NCBI GenBank assembly: GCA_934513685.1
Contig: CAKSWY010000027.1
Location: 1 to 33,208, forward strand
Direction: 5' to 3'
DNA: 33,208 nt
From: an uncultured Oscillospiraceae bacterium
GTDB taxonomy: Bacteria; Bacillota; Clostridia; Oscillospirales; Ruminococcaceae
The notes below the pieces were generated by a model. The model did not search any database. It was not told the DNA's origin and saw only the letters and a program-made list of their open reading frames with translations. Below, one piece after another: positions 31,825 to 33,208 of this stretch; within the stretch, counting starts at the first letter, position 1, and the number at the start of each line of letters is the position of its first letter. A program made the translations under genes and the position numbers.

Positions 31825-31848
31825 TTATTGTCAAATGGCCGTTTGAAC
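31825..31848. promoter_or_regulatory. Putative operator at the transporter promoter
   Basis: GTCAAA-TGGCCG-TTTGAAC (31830-31848) is an imperfect palindrome at the predicted start of the minus-strand transcript. The 21 bases at 31825-31845 differ at only three positions from 17103-17123 in front of sstT. Confidence 0.5.
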
Positions 31849-31854
31849 TTGACT

Positions 31855-31884
31855 TTATTATGACAAATCCTCAGAGATTGTCAA
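31855..31884 (-). promoter_or_regulatory. Promoter of the Nramp-like transporter operon
   Basis: On the minus strand, perfect TTGACA (31879-31884), an 18-base spacer and TAATAA (31855-31860; ATAATA with 17). The leader is about 270 bases over 31580-31848. It contains no gene and ends in GAGAGGAAT before the ATG. Confidence 0.65.
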
Positions 31885-31900
31885 TAAAGTCAAACGAGTT

Positions 31901-31915
31901 TTTGATATTATCAAA
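31901..31915. promoter_or_regulatory. Palindromic operator, TTTGATA-T-TATCAAA
   Basis: A perfect 15-bp palindrome between the divergent transporter and IclR genes, just upstream of the transporter -35. Its half-site resembles TTTGACA of the neighbouring palindrome. Confidence 0.5.
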
Positions 31916-31985
31916 CGTCAGAGCCGAATTTTGGCTGAATCGCCAAATTGCACCCCGGATTCCTGTTCTATTTCCCGGTTTTGTG

Positions 31986-32002
31986 GTTTGACAATGTCAA
32001 AC
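31986..32002. promoter_or_regulatory. Palindromic operator, GTTTGACA-A-TGTCAAAC
   Basis: A perfect 17-bp palindrome about 25 bases upstream of the IclR gene's TATAAT. Its centre lies 86 bases from that of the palindrome at 31901-31915, about eight helical turns. Confidence 0.6.
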
Positions 32003-32028
32003 ATCTTTCGTCTTGTTCCGCTTTATGC

Positions 32029-32034
32029 TATAAT
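32029..32034 (+). promoter_or_regulatory. -10 element of the IclR gene
   Basis: A perfect TATAAT preceded by TGC (extended -10-like), but with no good -35 (TTTCGT at 17 bases). The weak -35 next to a palindrome suggests control by a bound regulator. Confidence 0.55.
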
Positions 32035-32086
32035 CATTTTTAAGAAATAGGAACCGCCGGGCCGCCCGGCAAGGAGATTCACCACC

Positions 32087-32860
32087 ATGGAAAAGACCAG
32101 CACCGGAAAGATCATTCAGTCGGTTCAGCGCGCCATCGACATTCTCAACTGCTTTGACGATCTGAACACCGCCCTGACCCTCGGGCAGATCAGCGAGCGC
32201 CTTGCGCTGAACAAAAGCACCGTACACGGAATTTTAAACACCCTGCACTGCAACGATTTTGTGCGGCAGATCCCCACCGGCCAGTACATGCTCGGCCCGG
32301 CCATGCTGGGGCGCCACCACCAGGAGGGCGAGGTGCGCCGTAAGGTGCTGCTGGAGTGCGCCCGCGACACCATGATCCACATCGCCAACGAGTACCATGT
32401 AAACTGCAGCCTGTTTGTGCTGGATGTGGACGAATTGGTCATTGTCAAACGCTTTTTGCCGGAGCACGCCATGTACACCGTCAACTGCTCCGCCGACAGC
32501 TACATCAACCCCCTGTACTGCACCGCCTCGGGCAAGATCCTCCTGTCCACCATGAGCAGCGACGAGTTGGACACCTACCTGAAAAACCACGAGCTGATCG
32601 CCCACACCGCCAACACCATCACCACCAGAGAGCAGCTGATCCGCGCGCTGGACGCCATCCGCGCCGAGGGCTACGGCATTGAAAACGAAGAGCTGGGCAT
32701 GGGCGTTTCGGCCCTGTCGGCGCCCATCTGGGACGCCGCCCACAACCTGGCCGCCACGGTCAGCGTCACCGGCATTTCCTACCTGCTGAACAGCCGCCGC
32801 CGGGAGATCATCGACGAGATGAAGGCCCTCACCGCCCGCATGGAGAAAAAGCTGTTCTGA
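32087..32860 (+). CDS. IclR-family transcriptional regulator
   Basis: 257 residues: an N-terminal winged HTH (about 8-62: IIQSVQRAIDILNCFDDLNTALTLGQISERLALNKSTVHGILNTL) and a C-terminal effector-binding IclR domain (about 80-255) with the usual PLYCTASGKILLS and LGMGVSALSAPIWD segments. It is divergent from the Nramp-like/hydrolase operon and is its probable regulator; IclR proteins commonly repress or activate adjacent catabolic genes in response to a substrate. Two perfect palindromes lie between the genes, and a related site overlaps the sstT promoter. AAGGAG precedes the ATG. Confidence 0.92.
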   Translation: MEKTSTGKIIQSVQRAIDILNCFDDLNTALTLGQISERLALNKSTVHGILNTLHCNDFVRQIPTGQYMLGPAMLGRHHQEGEVRRKVLLECARDTMIHIANEYHVNCSLFVLDVDELVIVKRFLPEHAMYTVNCSADSYINPLYCTASGKILLSTMSSDELDTYLKNHELIAHTANTITTREQLIRALDAIRAEGYGIENEELGMGVSALSAPIWDAAHNLAATVSVTGISYLLNSRRREIIDEMKALTARMEKKLF

Positions 32861-32888
32861 ACATCCCGCGGGCATTTTTGCAAAAGAG

Positions 32889-32917
32889 TTGACCCTGTGC
32901 CGCAAATTTGCTATAAT
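32889..32917 (+). promoter_or_regulatory. Promoter of the tRNA-Ser locus
   Basis: TTGACC (32889-32894), a 17-base spacer and TATAAT (32912-32917). It drives the tRNA-like sequences at 32963 and 33154; I see no second promoter between them. Confidence 0.8.
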
Positions 32918-32962
32918 AACTGGGCAGACCGTCCGGCATTTTGCCCCGGCCGCCCATTTCAT

Positions 32963-33008
32963 GGAGATGTATCGAAGTGGTCGTAACGAGAACGACTCGA
33001 AAGTTTGC
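32963..33008 (+). pseudogene. 5' half of a tRNA-Ser(CGA), broken in the anticodon arm
   Basis: GGAGATG (acceptor 5' arm), TA, a TCG/CGA D-stem with AAGTGGTCGTAA loop, G, then AACGA-CTCGAAA with anticodon CGA: exactly a Clostridial tRNA-Ser 5' half. The expected 3' anticodon arm TCGTT is not there; the sequence continues GTTTGC, as if two bases (TC) were lost. No variable arm, T-arm or CATCTCC acceptor partner follows in the next 140 bases. I judge it non-functional as a tRNA. Confidence 0.55.
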
Positions 33009-33153
33009 ATCCAACAGGTCACCTTGTCCGCAGAAAATCCCATAACGGCGGGCTTTATCGGGTATCGCGTACCCAGCATTTCATCGTTATCTTGCATCGA
33101 AATCTCGCATTTTTCCAAACGCTATGCGGGGCGGTGCGATAAAAACTAAATAA

Positions 33154-33208
33154 GCAGACGTATCGAAGCGGTCGTAACGAGATTGACTCGAAATCAATTT
33201 GACAGCAA
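33154..33208 (+). tRNA. tRNA-Ser(CGA), truncated by the window end
   Basis: Acceptor arm GCAGACG, TA, D-stem TCG/CGA, and a perfect anticodon stem-loop ATTGA-CTCGAAA-TCAAT with anticodon CGA, then the start of a class II variable arm (TTGACAGCAA). The T-arm and 3' acceptor lie outside the window. Thirty-two of 36 bases match the broken copy at 32968-33003. Confidence 0.75.

Noticed and set aside
1..33208. CRISPR arrays, rRNA genes, IS elements
   Set aside because: No regularly spaced repeats, no rRNA-like stretches and no transposase frames were seen on either strand.

Overview
The window looks like a chromosomal segment of a GC-rich, low-oxygen Firmicute of the Oscillospiraceae type (Faecalibacterium / Gemmiger / Subdoligranulum-like). 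The reasons are strong AGGAGG ribosome binding sites, consensus TTGACA-17-TATAAT promoters, a SpoIIP sporulation hydrolase, a remnant of a sortase-anchored surface protein, and the combination of GC-rich genes with AT-rich promoters. The genus is an inference from style and gene content; there is no rRNA in the window.

Layout. 1-3720: housekeeping genes (end of a histidine phosphatase, a rhodanese, histidyl-tRNA synthetase, a CorA-type channel), most with their own terminators. 3744-15518: a compact phage-derived block. Ten or eleven genes on the minus strand run from a small HTH protein through large terminase, portal, a zinc-ribbon protein, a tiny basic protein, scaffold, decoration protein, major capsid protein, head-tail connector, tail hub/nozzle, tail fibre and an ejection-like protein. 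It is headed by a divergent XRE repressor plus ImmA/IrrE metallopeptidase pair with a clear bidirectional promoter/operator region. No integrase, replication, tape-measure or lysis gene is recognisable, although the structural genes are intact. 15661-18505: an AEC-family carrier and the serine/threonine symporter SstT, with a palindromic intergenic repeat between them. 18584-24055: SpoIIP, branched-chain aminotransferase, a PH-domain protein, GreA and lysyl-tRNA synthetase. 24120-25310: a scar region with a possible small RNA, a truncated minus-strand gene and a frameshifted C-terminus of a wall-anchored protein. 25321-26080: a 52-residue membrane protein and a GtrA-family protein.

26275-32860 is an accessory nitrogen-metabolism cluster. 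It holds an IclR-family regulator facing a minus-strand series of an Nramp-fold transporter that has lost the metal ligands, an arginase-fold ureohydrolase with one metal-ligand Asp replaced by Cys, an M20 N-carbamoyl-amino-acid hydrolase, an ATC-hydrolase-family protein, and then glutaminase. ATC hydrolase plus carbamoylase is the logic of 2-aminothiazoline-4-carboxylate to N-carbamoylcysteine to cysteine, so the cluster plausibly imports and strips a cyclic amidine, guanidino or carbamoyl amino acid. The regulator gene's intergenic region holds perfect palindromes built on TTTGACA/TGTCAAA. A closely matching 21-bp site overlaps the sstT promoter 14 kb away, suggesting one regulon.

The right edge carries a strong promoter followed by a broken 5' half of a tRNA-Ser(CGA) and, about 190 bp later, a second tRNA-Ser(CGA) that runs off the window. 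The two most unusual items are the minimal self-regulated capsid cassette and the nitrogen cluster with its altered transporter and hydrolase.
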